A stretch of DNA of 64,000 nucleotides from Desulfuromusa sp. GTDB taxonomy: Bacteria; Desulfobacterota; Desulfuromonadia; Desulfuromonadales; Geopsychrobacteraceae. The position numbers and the translations under genes are program-made. The notes beneath the pieces were generated by a model, which worked only from the letters and a program-made list of their open reading frames with translations, was not told the origin of the DNA and ran no database searches. The stretch is taken from the NCBI GenBank assembly GCA_021647765.1, contig JAKIUD010000010.1, positions 5,037 to 69,036 on the forward strand, written 5' to 3'. Shown piece after piece: positions 63,080 through 64,000 of the stretch. How positions within the stretch are numbered: position 1 is the first letter of the stretch; every line of letters starts with the position of its first letter.

Positions 63080-63426
63080 GAGTTAAAACCAAAATTAAAG
63101 ATATTTTTGTGACAGATATTTCTTTTGAGGTAACCGAGGAAGATCTCCATAAACTTTTCTCAGTTTGTGGAAAAGTTCGCTCCATAAATATGGTGACCGA
63201 TCAACGTAACGGACAATTTAAAGGGGTCGCCTTTGTCTGCATGTCCAACGATGCTGAAACCAAGGACGCAATCAATATGCTCGATGGAACACGTTTGATT
63301 GATCGTTGTATTCATGTTGCTGCGGCAAAGACCAGAGAAGAGCTACAAGCTGAAGCTCCTGTTGAAATTCTCGAAAAAAGAACCCGGCGAAAGAGAGTGT
63401 CGAAGGGGCGGAAAAAAGTGCGCTAA
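63076..63426 (+). CDS. RNA-binding protein with RRM domain
   Basis: 116 residues. One RRM fills residues ~8-88: RNP2-like 'IFVTDISF' and RNP1-like 'FKGVAFVCM' are both recognisable. A basic tail (~100-116, RTRRKRVSKGRKKVR) probably adds RNA affinity. Bacterial RRM proteins are small RNA-binding proteins of mostly unknown targets. It is translationally coupled to the YlqF/RbgA gene, which suggests a linked role in ribosome or RNA metabolism. Confidence 0.85.
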   Translation: MRVKTKIKDIFVTDISFEVTEEDLHKLFSVCGKVRSINMVTDQRNGQFKGVAFVCMSNDAETKDAINMLDGTRLIDRCIHVAAAKTREELQAEAPVEILEKRTRRKRVSKGRKKVR

Positions 63427-64000
63427 CCGGTTTTCAGGAAACCCTGAGAATTCCCCTGCTCTTATAGAGAAAAATCAACCAGCCAACTGGCAGCAGATCG
63501 AATTTCAGTTCCGTTGGGATAGGCTCTTTCTCTGTCAAGCTCTTTAGAACGATTCCACGATCTTTCCAGCAGACTTAAGCGGTGTTCTGGATGATCAAAG
63601 TTGAAATAGTCATCGTTTTTACAAGTATTTTTGACCAGGTTTTTTTGCCGGTCTGCCGTGATCCGGTCGCGTTACAGTTTTGGTCTGCTGCTCAGAAAGA
63701 CGCAAGCATAACAGATCATTTCAAGTCGATCTGCCAACAAAATATTGCCGTCCTGAAGTCTCTCGATGATGGACCGACAATGCACTTCTAACAAAACACT
63801 ACATATCCGTTAAAGAGTAACCGACAAATTGAGTATCGTATTCGGGGTATTTTCAGGCATTCCCCATGATCCTTGTTGATTGCCACATTGTTTTGACAAG
63901 CATTCCGTGATTATTTGGTACAGTTCGCAATATTTTCATATTTAATGGTCTTTTGATGATCGGGGACAATTTGCATTGCCCCCGAAGTTCTTCAGAAAGG
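63427..64000. other. 574-bp tail without a recognised intact gene
   Basis: Apart from the decayed minus-strand frame, the region holds an imperfect hairpin near 63959-63985 (CGGGGACAAT/ATTGCCCCCG, one mismatch), which could end a gene lying beyond the window. A 69-codon plus-strand frame at 63582-63791 lies antisense to the decayed frame and shows no known motif. Confidence 0.5.
63462..63809 (-). pseudogene. possible decayed minus-strand coding frame
   Basis: On the minus strand a frame is open from 63809 to 63462 except for one TAA at 63672-63674. The part after the stop reads like protein ('FNFDHPEHRLSLLERSWNR', 'PNGTEIRSAASWLVDFSL'), and the part before it ('IIERLQDGNILLADRLEMI') does as well. 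There is no good start codon or ribosome-binding site and I do not recognise a family. It may be a degraded gene or chance. Confidence 0.35.

Overview
The window looks like chromosome of an anaerobic, Gram-negative deltaproteobacterium, most likely of the Desulfuromonadales/Geobacter side of Desulfobacterota. The reasons are an outer membrane (TpsB and other beta-barrels), a complete Na+-NQR operon, a hydrogenase-4-like membrane complex without NiFe cysteines, a CIRCE-hrcA-grpE-dnaK-dnaJ block, and frequent GTG/TTG starts. The order is inferred from gene content only. No rRNA, tRNA or CRISPR array was seen.

Region 1 (1-27.6 kb) is accessory DNA built around comM. An intact comM lies at 26031-27560 on the minus strand. 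Two extra copies of its 3' end, in the same orientation, lie at 282-650 and 2746-2918. They bound two cassettes. The small one (about 650-2745) holds an XRE-type helix-turn-helix protein and an AAA/DUF4143 ATPase with its own promoter. The large one (2919 to about 26030) starts with a decayed amino-acid racemase cluster: a 5'-truncated Asp/Glu racemase, a frameshifted DapB-like reductase, a proline-racemase tail and an intact GntR/FCD regulator. An internally deleted IS1111/IS110-type element follows. Then comes an 18.3 kb gene for a 6,090-residue LktA/FHA-like two-partner-secretion exoprotein and its TpsB transporter. An NHL-repeat remnant and a palindromic repeat cluster close the cassette next to comM.

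Region 2 (27.6-31.3 kb) holds trxB, a small DUF4124-like membrane protein, an MFS transporter and a Nit2/omega-amidase-like hydrolase. Region 3 (31.6-39.3 kb) is nqrABCDEF, a ferritin-like protein, a terminator, then apbE (flavinylation) and nqrM (maturation): nearly a full kit to build and mature Na+-NQR. Region 4 (39.4-47.5 kb) holds hemW, a CIRCE-controlled hrcA-grpE-dnaK-dnaJ heat-shock operon, and an LpoA-like lipoprotein-synthase activator.

Region 5 (47.5-51.6 kb, minus strand) is a four-gene envelope-transport operon: ABC ATPase, FtsX/LolC-type permease, LolA-like periplasmic protein and outer-membrane beta-barrel. Region 6 (52.2-61.0 kb) has a beta-carbonic anhydrase divergent from an HTH-PTS EIIA regulator, followed by a six-gene HyfBCEFGI-like complex. 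Its large subunit has lost the NiFe-ligand cysteines, so it is better read as an energy-converting hydrogenase-related (Ehr) complex. Region 7 (61.0-64.0 kb) holds aroC, a REP-like hairpin, a YlqF/RbgA-type GTPase, an RRM protein and a stretch with a decayed minus-strand frame.
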